Shown: positions 34,500 through 43,420 of the stretch, one piece after another
How the letters are laid out: every line of letters starts with the position of its first letter
Position numbering within the stretch: the first letter of the stretch is position 1
From: an uncultured Phascolarctobacterium sp.
Lineage (GTDB): Bacteria > Bacillota > Negativicutes > Acidaminococcales > Acidaminococcaceae
Direction of reading: 5' to 3'
NCBI GenBank assembly: GCA_900544795.1
Contig: UQWM01000002.1
Location: 68,532-132,531, forward strand
Length of the DNA: 64,000 bases
The notes under the pieces: generated by a model
Database searches by the model: none
What the model saw: only the letters and a program-made list of their open reading frames with translations
What the model was told of the DNA's origin: nothing
Made by a program: the position numbers and the translations under genes

Positions 34500-36695
34500 A
34501 TGAGAAGAAGAAATATGTTGCGGCCCTTGTCCTTGAGTTTGGCGGCGCTTTTGCTGGCAACTCCTGTTTGGGCACAGGAAAACAGCGCGTCGGATGTAGT
34601 TGAAAATCAAACTATGACTATCGGCGGCAAAGAGCAGATAGTTACCAAAGCGGCGTTGAAAAAAGCGCAGAAAGCTGAGGGAAAATCCGGCGGTGGTTTG
34701 AAATCCGGTAAAAAGGGCAAAAAGACTGTTTATCGTATGCACAACAAACCATCTGAGGATATTTCCGATCCCCGCTACAAAGGGCCTGCCGCAGCAGGTG
34801 AGCAGACAGCAGAAGAAGCTGCCGAGGGACAGGAAAGCGAAGCTAAACGTCCCGTAAGCAGACAGGATGCAGCTAAAGAAGCGGCTAAGGAAGAGGAATT
34901 AAAAACAGCTCAGGAAGCAGTAGCTAATGCTCCCCAAACTAATACTGTCCGTGAAGAAGCGCCGATGCGTCCGCCTGCTGAAGTTGAAAAGGCGGCAGCA
35001 CCATATTTTGGCCAGTTGGTGACTAAAATCATGGTCAGCGGCAACAACGTGACTCCTACCGAAGAAATCATTGATGTACTGAAAACCAAGCCGGGTATGA
35101 CTTTAACGTCTGAAGGTTTGGGTAAAGACCTGTACGCTATTTATAATATGGGATGGTTCTATGACCTGCAGCCGGAATTCAATCAGGTTCCGGAAGGCGT
35201 GCAGGTTACTTATCATGTCATGGAAAACCCTATTTATCAGCAATTGGAAGTTGAAGGGAATACCAAGATTTCCACCAGCAAGATCGAAAGTCTGCTGGAT
35301 CTGCAGAAAAATCAACTGATCAACATCAGGGAAGTCAATACGAAAGTGCAGCGCTTAGAGGCTGAATATAACAAAGAAGGTTATATCCTGGCTCGTGTTG
35401 CCGATATCAGGATGCAGCCTGAGGGTACTTTGCTGCTGGTCGTTAACGAAGGCATCGTGGAAGATTTTAAGATCAAAGGCAATACCAAAACTAAAGATTA
35501 TGTTATTACCCGCGAAATGAAGCTGAAAAAAGGCGAACCTTTCAATGCTAAGGATGCCCGCCGAAGCATGCAGCGTATTTATAATTTAGGCTATTTTGAA
35601 GATGTCAATATTAAGCTGAATCCCGGTCAACAGCCTAATGCTGTTGAGATCGAGATCTCCGTTGTGGAAATGAATACGGGTACCTTTGGCATAGGCGCCG
35701 GCTACAGTGATGCTGACGGCTTCATTGGTATGGTTTCCGTAGGTGATAAAAACTTCCGTGGCACCGGCGATAAAGTGAATATTCGCTGGGAGTTTGGCGG
35801 CGCTGATAATAAGAACTATGAGTTCTCTTACACCAAACCGTGGATCGACAGCAAAGAAACCAGTGCGACCATTACTTTATACGATGTTACCAATGAGTAT
35901 GCAGACTATGACCGTAATGCGGACGAGATCGCCCGTTACGATAAAAAACGCCGCGGCCAGGAATTGACCTTCAGCCGTAAAACCAATAATGAATACGTTA
36001 GCAATTATCTGACCTTGAAGAATCGCGACGATATCTACAAAGGCGCTGTTGACGGTTACAGCACCCAGTATTATGAGAATTCATGGAACTATAATCCTGA
36101 TTGGAATCCAAAATATGATGGGTATAGTGGGGAATACCGTCAGAAAAAGAATTTTGGCCTGACCCGTAGTATCGGCGTAGCCAGAGTTTATGATTCTCGT
36201 GACAATATTTATGATCCACATGAAGGTAAACGTAATGCCTATACGATCGAGTATGCCGGTTTAGGCGGCGATTTTGATTTCACCAAATATTCCGTAGACT
36301 ACCGTTATTACTACCGTCAGGGTGCGGAAAACGTTATTGCCGTACAATTGGGCGCCGGTTATGCGTCTGGCACTATGCCTTTGAGCCAGCGCTTTTCTAT
36401 GGGCGGCAGCGATACCTTGCGCGGCTATAAGGATGACCAGTTCAAAGGTAACAGTATGCTGAAAGGCACTGTTGAATATAGAGTGCCGATCGTGAAAAAA
36501 GTACAGGGCGTAGTTTTTGTTGACACTGGTTATGCTTGGGATAAAGACCGTGAAACGGCTTTTGATTTAGGCGAGATGAAGTATAGCTATGGTCTTGGTC
36601 TGCGTATCAACTCCCCCTTGGGTCCGGTCAAGCTTGATTATGGTTATGGCGACCAGGGCGGACGTTTCCACTTTAGCTTCGGCGGTCAATTCTAA
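34500..36695 (+). CDS. bamA: Outer membrane protein assembly factor BamA
   Basis: A 731-residue Omp85 protein that inserts barrels into the outer membrane. Signal peptide (about 1-25, TPVWA|Q), then a Lys/Ala/Glu-rich low-complexity stretch (about 45-165), three POTRA domains (about 172-245, 246-320, 321-400; E. coli has five) and a 16-strand-type barrel (about 400-731) with the RGY loop motif (LRGYKDDQF) and a terminal phenylalanine (FHFSFGGQF). ATG 34500 after TAGGGAGG; an in-frame start 20 codons upstream lies inside the preceding gene. No other bam genes are recognised. Confidence 0.96.
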   Translation: MRRRNMLRPLSLSLAALLLATPVWAQENSASDVVENQTMTIGGKEQIVTKAALKKAQKAEGKSGGGLKSGKKGKKTVYRMHNKPSEDISDPRYKGPAAAGEQTAEEAAEGQESEAKRPVSRQDAAKEAAKEEELKTAQEAVANAPQTNTVREEAPMRPPAEVEKAAAPYFGQLVTKIMVSGNNVTPTEEIIDVLKTKPGMTLTSEGLGKDLYAIYNMGWFYDLQPEFNQVPEGVQVTYHVMENPIYQQLEVEGNTKISTSKIESLLDLQKNQLINIREVNTKVQRLEAEYNKEGYILARVADIRMQPEGTLLLVVNEGIVEDFKIKGNTKTKDYVITREMKLKKGEPFNAKDARRSMQRIYNLGYFEDVNIKLNPGQQPNAVEIEISVVEMNTGTFGIGAGYSDADGFIGMVSVGDKNFRGTGDKVNIRWEFGGADNKNYEFSYTKPWIDSKETSATITLYDVTNEYADYDRNADEIARYDKKRRGQELTFSRKTNNEYVSNYLTLKNRDDIYKGAVDGYSTQYYENSWNYNPDWNPKYDGYSGEYRQKKNFGLTRSIGVARVYDSRDNIYDPHEGKRNAYTIEYAGLGGDFDFTKYSVDYRYYYRQGAENVIAVQLGAGYASGTMPLSQRFSMGGSDTLRGYKDDQFKGNSMLKGTVEYRVPIVKKVQGVVFVDTGYAWDKDRETAFDLGEMKYSYGLGLRINSPLGPVKLDYGYGDQGGRFHFSFGGQF

Positions 36696-36712
36696 AATAG
36701 GCGGTACAGGCC

Positions 36713-37978
36713 GTGAGGATTGTAAAAATCATAGCTATGAGCCTGGCGGTAAGTTTGCTGCCTGCGGCAGCAAACGCCGCCATAATAGAACATGTCAAGG
36801 TCAGCGTAGTTGACCGAGGCGCTACCAGCGGCGTGCTGCTGGAGCGGATGTCGGCCAGTATGCAGACTGTGGCCGAGCAGCTGCTGCTTGACAAAGATAC
36901 TGAAAAAGTAAGTCCGGTCCAGAATGAATATACCAGACTACTGGGTGAAGTGGGTGACAGAGTGCTCAATGGTTACCAGATGGAAGCGGTGTCGATGCAA
37001 TTAGGCTCTGTGACTCAGGTGACAATGGTTGTAGCACCGTGGAATGAAACTATCAGCAATGTTTTCGTTGACCTGCAGTTTTCAGGTGTCGAAGAAAATA
37101 CTGCCGCCTTATTGCAGTCCAAACTGCCTGTTCTCAGAGAGCAGCTGGAGTCTGTACTGCGCGGATCATCAGCAGATGCGTCTGATTGGGCCGGTGGTGT
37201 TCTAAGACGGCTGGTACGCGAACAGGTCGAAACAGAGCTTCCTGAATTCAGGGCCGCTGTTGACGTTGTCCGTGAACAGCAACGCACTGTGGTACAGGTA
37301 GTGATCTATCCTGTGGGACAGTTGGTGCAAAGTATTGACTATGAAATGGTTTCTCAGTCAATACCAAATCTGCTGCTTTTGAATATCAAACAGCGTTATG
37401 CGCAGAAAACACAGGAGTTAAGAGGCTTGCCTGTAAATTATGTCACCAGGCATAAACAGGAGTTGGAGGCAGCGTTTCTGTCGGAACTAAAGGAAGAGCC
37501 GGAAGTTAAAAGACATAACCTGAGACCGAGCATCATGCTGACACCGGGCGTTAATTCCGGGGCAAGGATCCGCTTAGAGTCAGATGAATATAAGATATGG
37601 TTTGAAGGATACGGCGACATCGGACGTGATGAGAACAACATTTCCGGACGTGCTCACTTTGGTAAATATATTTCCAAACGTGATGAGATATTCGGCGAAG
37701 TCGGTGTTGTTTTGGATGATGTGCGCTGGGATTTTTCAGCCGGCTATGCTTTGCATTATGGTAAAACTACGGCCAGTTATATGCGCCGCAGCCCGACGGG
37801 CGAAAATGTTTACCGTTTGGAGCAGGATATTACGCCCAAATGGCGTCTGCGGGCCGAGCATTTTTCTGGTAGTAATACGACGGAAATAGGCGTACGCTAC
37901 AGGATTCACGAATTCTTAAGTGCGGAGTATGTTTATTCCAATGATAAACCGTACTTCCGAATCGTTGGAAATTTGTGA
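36713..37978 (+). CDS. Exported protein of unknown function with barrel-like C-terminus
   Basis: A 421-residue protein I do not recognise. It has a clear signal peptide (about 1-22, PAAANA|A). Residues about 25-265 are a mixed helix/strand periplasmic part. From about residue 270 (RPSIMLTPGVNS) to the end there are some ten short alternating strands with aromatic ends, like a small outer-membrane barrel, closing in FRIVGNL. GTG start at 36713, 17 nt after bamA, so it should be made together with BamA. It could be an outer-membrane partner of BamA or TamB; that is inference from place and shape only. Confidence 0.8.
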   Translation: MRIVKIIAMSLAVSLLPAAANAAIIEHVKVSVVDRGATSGVLLERMSASMQTVAEQLLLDKDTEKVSPVQNEYTRLLGEVGDRVLNGYQMEAVSMQLGSVTQVTMVVAPWNETISNVFVDLQFSGVEENTAALLQSKLPVLREQLESVLRGSSADASDWAGGVLRRLVREQVETELPEFRAAVDVVREQQRTVVQVVIYPVGQLVQSIDYEMVSQSIPNLLLLNIKQRYAQKTQELRGLPVNYVTRHKQELEAAFLSELKEEPEVKRHNLRPSIMLTPGVNSGARIRLESDEYKIWFEGYGDIGRDENNISGRAHFGKYISKRDEIFGEVGVVLDDVRWDFSAGYALHYGKTTASYMRRSPTGENVYRLEQDITPKWRLRAEHFSGSNTTEIGVRYRIHEFLSAEYVYSNDKPYFRIVGNL

Positions 37979-38011
37979 TAAAGTTTGTGATAAAGGTTGA
38001 AAGAAAAGATT

Positions 38012-38038
38012 TTGACTGATATAATTATTTAGTATAAT
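38012..38038 (+). promoter_or_regulatory. Probable promoter of the OmpH genes
   Basis: TTGACT (38012-38017) and TATAAT (38033-38038), both good boxes but only 15 bp apart; shifting the -35 two bases left (TTTTGA) gives 17 bp. Confidence 0.5.
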
Positions 38039-38064
38039 TAAAACTGAAAGCAGGGATTTTTATT

Positions 38065-38550
38065 ATGATGCAAAAATTACGTGACCCCAAAAATGTAAAA
38101 ATGATCTCTTTGTTCGTGGCAGCGATCTTTGTTTTAGGCTGTTTTGCTTTGACTTTGACCCAAAGCGGTTTTAATAGTGTGGCATCGGCTGCTTCCAGTG
38201 AATCGGCTATCGGTGTGGTAAATTATCAGATGCTGCTTTCGCAGGTTCCCGATTTGCAGACTGTACAAGCAAGCATGAAGCAAGAAATAGATAATGCCCA
38301 AAAGGATTTTGACGAAAAAGCTAAAAATATGAACGATACTGAAAAGCAGCGTTATTATCAGCAGCTCCAGGAGCGTTTATCCAACAGAGAGAAAGAATTG
38401 ATGGATCCGGTTTTCAAAAAAATCGAAACGACCATCAAGAAAATCGCAGATAAAAAAGGTTTGTCCGTAGTTGTTGACAAAAATACCGTAGTATACGGTG
38501 GTCTCGATATTACTGACGAAGTATCCAAAGCTTTGCAAAGCGGTAAATGA
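38065..38550 (+). CDS. OmpH/Skp family periplasmic chaperone
   Basis: A 161-residue OmpH-family protein. Hydrophobic export signal (about 12-45; possible cleavage after ASAA), then the family start IGVVNYQMLL, a charged coiled-coil region (about 65-120) that forms Skp-type tentacles, and the returning strand GLSVVVDKNTVVYGG with DITDEV. It would hold unfolded barrel proteins on the way to BamA. First of three tandem homologues. Two ATGs in tandem (38065, 38068) could serve. Confidence 0.9.
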   Translation: MMQKLRDPKNVKMISLFVAAIFVLGCFALTLTQSGFNSVASAASSESAIGVVNYQMLLSQVPDLQTVQASMKQEIDNAQKDFDEKAKNMNDTEKQRYYQQLQERLSNREKELMDPVFKKIETTIKKIADKKGLSVVVDKNTVVYGGLDITDEVSKALQSGK

Positions 38551-38560
38551 TGTCGGACGA

Positions 38561-38588
38561 GGCCCTTTAGCTAAAGGGCCTTGTTTCT
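38561..38588 (+). terminator. Palindromic hairpin after the first OmpH gene
   Basis: A perfect 20-bp palindrome GGCCCTTTAG / CTAAAGGGCC (38561-38580), followed by TTGTTTCTGTTT. Probably an attenuating terminator inside the ompH cluster. Confidence 0.65.
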
Positions 38589-38611
38589 GTTTAAACTGCA
38601 GGAGGTAAAGT

Positions 38612-39520
38612 ATGCGCTGGTTAACACCGATAATTTTGATAGTCGTATTACTTACAGCCGCCTGTGGGAATGATCCGGGCGGTAAAGATAAAATTGCCGT
38701 CATTGACTGGGATAAAGCTGTCAGCGCTCACCCGCAGCAAACTTCGCTCAAACAGGGCGAAGCGGAATTGCAGAAGTTGCTGCGTTATCGTGAGGAACAG
38801 GCAGAGATGGCTAAGACCCAGATCGCTGGTTTGACCAGGCTGCAGCAGTTGAAGCAAAACAGTAAAGCCAATTTTCTTGATGCAGATTTTCAGACGCAGA
38901 TGTATGCCGCAGAAGCTAAAGAGAGGCAGAAACTCTTAGAGGCTTATGAACTTGTGGTTAAGGAAGCGGATGCAGCACTGGCGGAACAGGAAAAAGAGCT
39001 GGAAGATGCTTACCAGTTAAAAATATTGAATTTGCGGCTGCGCCTTGACGCTATTAAGATGCGACCCAAAGAACGCGAGGCGGTCCAAAGCGAGCTGAAT
39101 CAGGTGCAGTCGGAGCGAGAACAGCAACGACAGCAGATTCTGGCGGCAAAGAACAGGATCATCGGCGCGAAGATGGAACCGCTGGTAGCGGCTACCCAAG
39201 CCAGACTACAACAGCATGCGGCGCAGGTACATCAGGAGCTGCAGGGCGATATGTCGGCATCAGTATCCAAAGATCAGGACGACCTGGCTAAGGTGCCGGA
39301 AGTACTGACGAATGCTATGGCAGCTATTGATAAGCAGGTAGATAAGCTGCAGGAAAGTAATGAAAAAATCATGGAAAATATTCGTCGGGATATTGAAAGC
39401 AATGTGATAAAATTAGCACATGAACGTAAGTATACAATAGTTTTTCACAGTGTTAAGGTTAATATCAAAGCAGATGACATTACAGATGATGTGATCAAGG
39501 CTTTGCAAAATATGAAATAA
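38612..39520 (+). CDS. OmpH-like lipoprotein, long form
   Basis: A 302-residue exported lipoprotein: signal with lipobox LTAAC, so the mature protein begins with an acylated cysteine at residue 18. It has the OmpH start IAVIDWDKAV and end YTIVFHSVKVNIKADDITDDV around a coiled-coil region nearly twice as long as in Skp (about 55-260), rich in Gln, Glu and Lys. Second of three tandem homologues. The family match is by its two ends; the extended arm is unusual. Confidence 0.82.
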   Translation: MRWLTPIILIVVLLTAACGNDPGGKDKIAVIDWDKAVSAHPQQTSLKQGEAELQKLLRYREEQAEMAKTQIAGLTRLQQLKQNSKANFLDADFQTQMYAAEAKERQKLLEAYELVVKEADAALAEQEKELEDAYQLKILNLRLRLDAIKMRPKEREAVQSELNQVQSEREQQRQQILAAKNRIIGAKMEPLVAATQARLQQHAAQVHQELQGDMSASVSKDQDDLAKVPEVLTNAMAAIDKQVDKLQESNEKIMENIRRDIESNVIKLAHERKYTIVFHSVKVNIKADDITDDVIKALQNMK

Positions 39521-39535
39521 CAGGAGCGATAGAGC

Positions 39536-39946
39536 ATGAAAAAACAATTAGTAGCAGGATTGATGGTTATGGTGGCAATGCTTTCGTTTGGCTGCAGCGG
39601 CCGTAACGCTGAATTCGGCGTGGTCGACATGAAGACTGTGGAGAGCAAAGCGGCGATAGTCCAGACTGTCAAAGAAGAAGTTTCGACTAAAGGCAAGGCT
39701 TTACAGGAAGAAATGGAAAAAGAGATGGCGGGCAAGTCTCAGGAAGAACAGAAAAAAATTCTTGAAGATAAAACCGCTGAAATGCAGTTGATCCAATCCG
39801 AGGCTCAAAACAAATTAAAAGCCAGCCTGGATTCCGCGCTGACTGCCGTTGCCAAAGAAAAAGGCCTGGGCGCTGTATTGGTTAAAGACGCTGTTCCTCA
39901 GGGCGGTGTAGACGTTACTGACGCAGTAGTTGAAAAAATGAAATAA
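39536..39946 (+). CDS. OmpH-like lipoprotein, short form
   Basis: A 136-residue exported lipoprotein with lipobox LSFGC, mature cysteine at residue 20. Family pattern: FGVVDMKTVE at the start, a coiled-coil arm (about 45-105) and GLGAVLVKDAVPQGGVDVTDAV at the end. Third of the tandem set, 15 nt after the second. Being lipid-anchored, it probably works at a membrane surface instead of free in the periplasm. Confidence 0.85.
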   Translation: MKKQLVAGLMVMVAMLSFGCSGRNAEFGVVDMKTVESKAAIVQTVKEEVSTKGKALQEEMEKEMAGKSQEEQKKILEDKTAEMQLIQSEAQNKLKASLDSALTAVAKEKGLGAVLVKDAVPQGGVDVTDAVVEKMK

Positions 39947-39955
39947 AAATATGCG

Positions 39956-39982
39956 GCGGGCGGTTGATCTGCCCGCTTTTTT
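39956..39982 (+). terminator. Terminator after the ompH cluster
   Basis: GCGGGC (39956-39961) pairs with GCCCGC (39971-39976), followed by six Ts. It separates the chaperones from lpxD. Confidence 0.8.
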
Positions 39983-40005
39983 AAAAATAGCGGGAGGCTG
40001 GGTTT

Positions 40006-41031
40006 ATGGAAAAGACTTTAAAAGAATTGGCGGAATATTTACAGGGAACACTGGAAAATGAAGATCCCAACCTTAAAATAACAGGAGTTAACGGTCTGGT
40101 TGAAGCAGGGCCGCAGGATATTTCTTTTGCCGTGCCGCCTCATGTAGAGCACTGCCATCTCAGCAAGGCCGGTGTGATGGTTTTAGCACCGGAAGATCCT
40201 GCTATTGCTAAACCGATCATCCGTGTTGCTGACCCCCGTGCAGCGTTTGCTGCGCTGCTAGAGCTTTTCCGCGCCAGGGAAGAGATCGCAAGGGTTATCA
40301 GCCCGCTGGCTGCTGTGGCTGCCAGTGCTAAAATAGGCAAAAATGTTGCTATTCAGCCGTTTGCAGTTATTGAAGAAGGCGCTGAAATTGGTGACGGCAG
40401 TGTTATTTATCCCCATGTTTATATTGGTAAGCATGTTAAAGTAGGACAGGACTGCACTTTTTATCCGCAGGTTACGATACGCGAAAATTGCGTTATCGGC
40501 AATAGAGTAGTTCTGCAATCAGGCTGCGTTATCGGCGGCGATGGTTTTGGTTATATCACAGATAAGCAAACAGGAAGGCACAGCAGCGTTTTGCAGGCTG
40601 GCAATGTTATTTTGGAAGATGAAGTTGAAATAGGAAACAATACCTGTATCGACCGGGCTACTGCAGGCAGTACCATTGTTGGCACAGGAACTAAAATAGA
40701 TAATCTGGTCCACTTGGGACACAATGATATTCTTGGCAAAAATTGTCTGGTGGTGGCTCATGTGGGAATCAGTGGCAGCGTTACTGTTGGCGACAATGTT
40801 ACTTTTGCCGGTCAGGTGGGTACGGTAGGTCATATCACTATTGGCGATAACTGTGTTTTTGCCGGTAAAACAGGTATCACTAATAATGTGCCTTCTAATT
40901 CCTTCTGCGCAGGGTTCCCCGCACGTCCACATAAAGAATGGCTGCGTCAGGAAGCAAACCTTAGAAAAATCGGTGATTTACTGAAAAAGGTTAAAACACT
41001 GGAAGAAACAGTGGCCAAATTAGAAAAATAA
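40006..41031 (+). CDS. lpxD: UDP-3-O-acylglucosamine N-acyltransferase
   Basis: A 341-residue trimeric acyltransferase adding the second fatty acid in lipid A synthesis. N-terminal uridine-binding domain (1-100), left-handed beta-helix of hexapeptide repeats (about 105-290), and the catalytic histidine in the DNLVHLGHND segment near residue 240, with a C-terminal coiled-coil helix. First lipid A gene of the block; gene order lpxD ... lpxC-fabZ-lpxA is typical of LPS-bearing Firmicutes. Confidence 0.96.
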   Translation: MEKTLKELAEYLQGTLENEDPNLKITGVNGLVEAGPQDISFAVPPHVEHCHLSKAGVMVLAPEDPAIAKPIIRVADPRAAFAALLELFRAREEIARVISPLAAVAASAKIGKNVAIQPFAVIEEGAEIGDGSVIYPHVYIGKHVKVGQDCTFYPQVTIRENCVIGNRVVLQSGCVIGGDGFGYITDKQTGRHSSVLQAGNVILEDEVEIGNNTCIDRATAGSTIVGTGTKIDNLVHLGHNDILGKNCLVVAHVGISGSVTVGDNVTFAGQVGTVGHITIGDNCVFAGKTGITNNVPSNSFCAGFPARPHKEWLRQEANLRKIGDLLKKVKTLEETVAKLEK

Positions 41032-41054
41032 GAATTAAGGCGGTGTAAAAAGCA

Positions 41055-41945
41055 GTGCTTGCTTATTATATTGTTAAATTTTTCAGCTGGCTTATGTGTA
41101 TAACACCTAAATGGTTCCGTAATTTTACGGCGGCTTTTTTAGGTGGCATTGCCGTTATAGCGACGCCAAAATGGCGTTTGCAGATGGCGTCTGCAAACAT
41201 TCAGGAATGCTTGGGAGTAGACGCTAGCAGAGCTGACCAGATCGCAGAGAAAAGTTTGCGCAGATTTGGTAGAATGATAGTAGAGGTCATGCGTTTTCCT
41301 TTGTTAAATCCGGATAATATCGATCAACTGGTAAAAATTGATGGCTTGGAATATCTGGAGGAAGCTTATAAACAGGATAAAGGCGTTATCATGGCTACGG
41401 GACATTTCGGCAACTGGGAACTATTGGGCGCAGTTGTGGGTTTGCACGGTTATCCGATGCTTTCGATCACCAGGAAGCAAAACAATAAATATATGGATCG
41501 GTTCATCAACGAGTATCGTGAAATGGTGGGCCAAAAGATTGCTTATAACCGTGGTGAGCATGGTCTTTTAGCTATCAGCAGGATGCTGCGTGAAAAAAAC
41601 CTTTTGGGTGTATTATACGATCAGGATACTAATGATGATGGAGTAGAACTGGATCTTTTTGGTAAACGGTCGATAATTCCTTTAGGTGCCGCCGCATTAT
41701 CACGAATTTACGGGTCGCCTATCGTGCCGTTCTTTATTCATAACAATGAAGATGGCACTTGTACGGTCAAAATTTATCCACCTTTGTATACACCGAAAAC
41801 TAAAGATAAACAACATGATCTCCATACGGTGACACAGGAAATGATTGTGATTCTGGAACACGAGATCATCAGTGATCCGGAAATGTGGTTTTGGGTACAC
41901 GACCGGTGGAAAGATGGGCGTGAACGGTTTGGAACGAAAAAATAG
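41055..41945 (+). CDS. Lipid A late acyltransferase (LpxL/HtrB family), first copy
   Basis: A 296-residue membrane-associated acyltransferase of the lysophospholipid/HtrB family. One N-terminal membrane segment, catalytic HxxxxE motif HFGNWE near residue 118, and the end motif WVHDRWK. Adds a secondary acyl chain to lipid A. GTG start at 41055 following AAGGCGGTG. A second copy lies at 53.7 kb; which adds which chain cannot be told. Confidence 0.88.
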   Translation: MLAYYIVKFFSWLMCITPKWFRNFTAAFLGGIAVIATPKWRLQMASANIQECLGVDASRADQIAEKSLRRFGRMIVEVMRFPLLNPDNIDQLVKIDGLEYLEEAYKQDKGVIMATGHFGNWELLGAVVGLHGYPMLSITRKQNNKYMDRFINEYREMVGQKIAYNRGEHGLLAISRMLREKNLLGVLYDQDTNDDGVELDLFGKRSIIPLGAAALSRIYGSPIVPFFIHNNEDGTCTVKIYPPLYTPKTKDKQHDLHTVTQEMIVILEHEIISDPEMWFWVHDRWKDGRERFGTKK

Positions 41946-41963
41946 GAAAGGCAGGAAGGGATT

Positions 41964-42806
41964 TTGAAAGAGATAATGCAACAGACACTTGCTGCTCCAG
42001 TTAAATATTCCGGCATTGGGCTACATTCCGGTAAAGAGGTCATAATGCAGATCTTGCCGGCAGCAGAAAATACAGGCGTCGTTTTTGTGCGTACTGATTT
42101 ACCTGGCTGTCCTGAAATCAAGGCTTTGGCAGAAAATGTAAGTTCTACGATTAAAGCAACTACTGTCAGTGTCGATGGCGCGGAAGTATTTACTGTGGAA
42201 CATCTGATGGCTGCTTTGTCAATGATGGGTATTGATAACTGTCGGATTGAAATGTCTTCGCCGGAACCTCCTGTGACTGATGGCAGCGCCGCTGTATTTT
42301 GCGAGCTGATCAAGAAGGCCGGCAGAGTTGAACAACAGGAAAAACGTAAAATTTACGCAGTTGAGAAAGCTTTTGCCGTCTATGAAGGCGACAAATACGT
42401 TACGATCCAGCCGTATGACGGTTACCGGATCTCCTTCGTATCCGTTAATGCGCATCCGGCATTAGGGACACAGTATTTTGATATTGAATTGACCGAAGAA
42501 AACTTTTTGCAGGAAATTGCTGCTGCCAGAACAGTGGGCTTTATGAGCGAGATTAAGCAGTTACAGCAAATGGGGCTGGGGCTGGGCGGCAGTATTGAAA
42601 ACGTAGTCATTTTCGATAATGATAAAATTTTATCAGAAACAAGGTTTGATGATGAGCTGATCAGGCATAAGATATTGGATGTGATTGGTGATTTATATTT
42701 GCTGGGTCATCTGCGCGGTCATATAATTGCCGTAAAATCAGGACATGCTTTTAATTCGTGTCTGGCTAAGCAAATACAGGCGTATAGAATCAAGGAGGAA
42801 GAATAA
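41964..42806 (+). CDS. lpxC: UDP-3-O-acyl-N-acetylglucosamine deacetylase
   Basis: A 280-residue zinc amidase performing the committed step of lipid A synthesis. Zinc and catalytic residues are visible in TVEHLMAALSMMGIDN (His) and ILDVIGDLYLLGHLRGH (Asp), plus the C-terminal SGHAFN histidine. TTG start at 41964 after GGAAGGG. Unlike the lpxC-fabZ fusion of some Bacteroidetes, the two genes here are separate but overlap by one base. Confidence 0.95.
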   Translation: MKEIMQQTLAAPVKYSGIGLHSGKEVIMQILPAAENTGVVFVRTDLPGCPEIKALAENVSSTIKATTVSVDGAEVFTVEHLMAALSMMGIDNCRIEMSSPEPPVTDGSAAVFCELIKKAGRVEQQEKRKIYAVEKAFAVYEGDKYVTIQPYDGYRISFVSVNAHPALGTQYFDIELTEENFLQEIAAARTVGFMSEIKQLQQMGLGLGGSIENVVIFDNDKILSETRFDDELIRHKILDVIGDLYLLGHLRGHIIAVKSGHAFNSCLAKQIQAYRIKEEE

Positions 42807-43249
42807 TGATTACTTTAGACGCAATTGAAATCCAAAAAATTATCCCTCACCGTTACCCGATGCTGTTAGTAGACCGTATTTTGGAATTGGAGCCGATGAA
42901 AAGAGCTGTCGGTGTCAAAAATATTACCATGAATGAATTACAGTTTCTGGGACATTTTCCCGGAGAACCGATCATGCCTGGCGTGCTTCTGATAGAGGCT
43001 ATGGCACAGGTAGGCGGCGTAGCGATGCTGTATCCTGAAGAAAACCGCGGAAAGATCGCAGTGTTTGGCAAAATCGACAATGTTCGTTTCCGTCGTCAGG
43101 TAGTACCGGGGGATCAGGTAATTACTACGACTGAAGTGGTGAAAATTCGCGGCAATATGGGTGTTATCCACTGCGAAGGCAAGGTCGACGGACAAGTTGC
43201 CTGTGAATGTGATTGCACTTTTGCGATCATGGATTCTAAAAATTCTTAA
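42806..43249 (+). CDS. fabZ: 3-hydroxyacyl-ACP dehydratase FabZ
   Basis: A 147-residue hot-dog-fold dehydratase of fatty acid synthesis, with catalytic His and Glu in HFPGEPIMPGVLLIEAMAQ. It competes with LpxA/LpxD for 3-hydroxyacyl-ACP, so its coupling to lpxC links phospholipid and LPS supply. Confidence 0.96.
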   Translation: MITLDAIEIQKIIPHRYPMLLVDRILELEPMKRAVGVKNITMNELQFLGHFPGEPIMPGVLLIEAMAQVGGVAMLYPEENRGKIAVFGKIDNVRFRRQVVPGDQVITTTEVVKIRGNMGVIHCEGKVDGQVACECDCTFAIMDSKNS

Positions 43250-43420
43250 TTAGAGAAAAAACGCCATAAATCATAGTAATATGACGAAAAAAAGCGTTTT
43301 TAGCGCATAATCAGTTAAAACAACCGAATTTGACGCGCGAAAAAACAAAGTTGTGGGAGAGTATAAGTAGTATATTGTAAAGCTGTTTAATTGTTTGATT
43401 AAAATTGAGGAGTGAAGGAA
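43250..43420. other. Gap fabZ-lpxA with a composite hairpin
   Basis: AAAAACGC (43256-43263) can pair with GCGTTTTT (43294-43301), enclosing a smaller hairpin TCATA-GTAA-TATGA (43271-43284). It may be a weak terminator. A promoter for lpxA is likely further on (TTGTGG at about 43352, TATTGT at about 43374), weakly supported. Confidence 0.4.
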
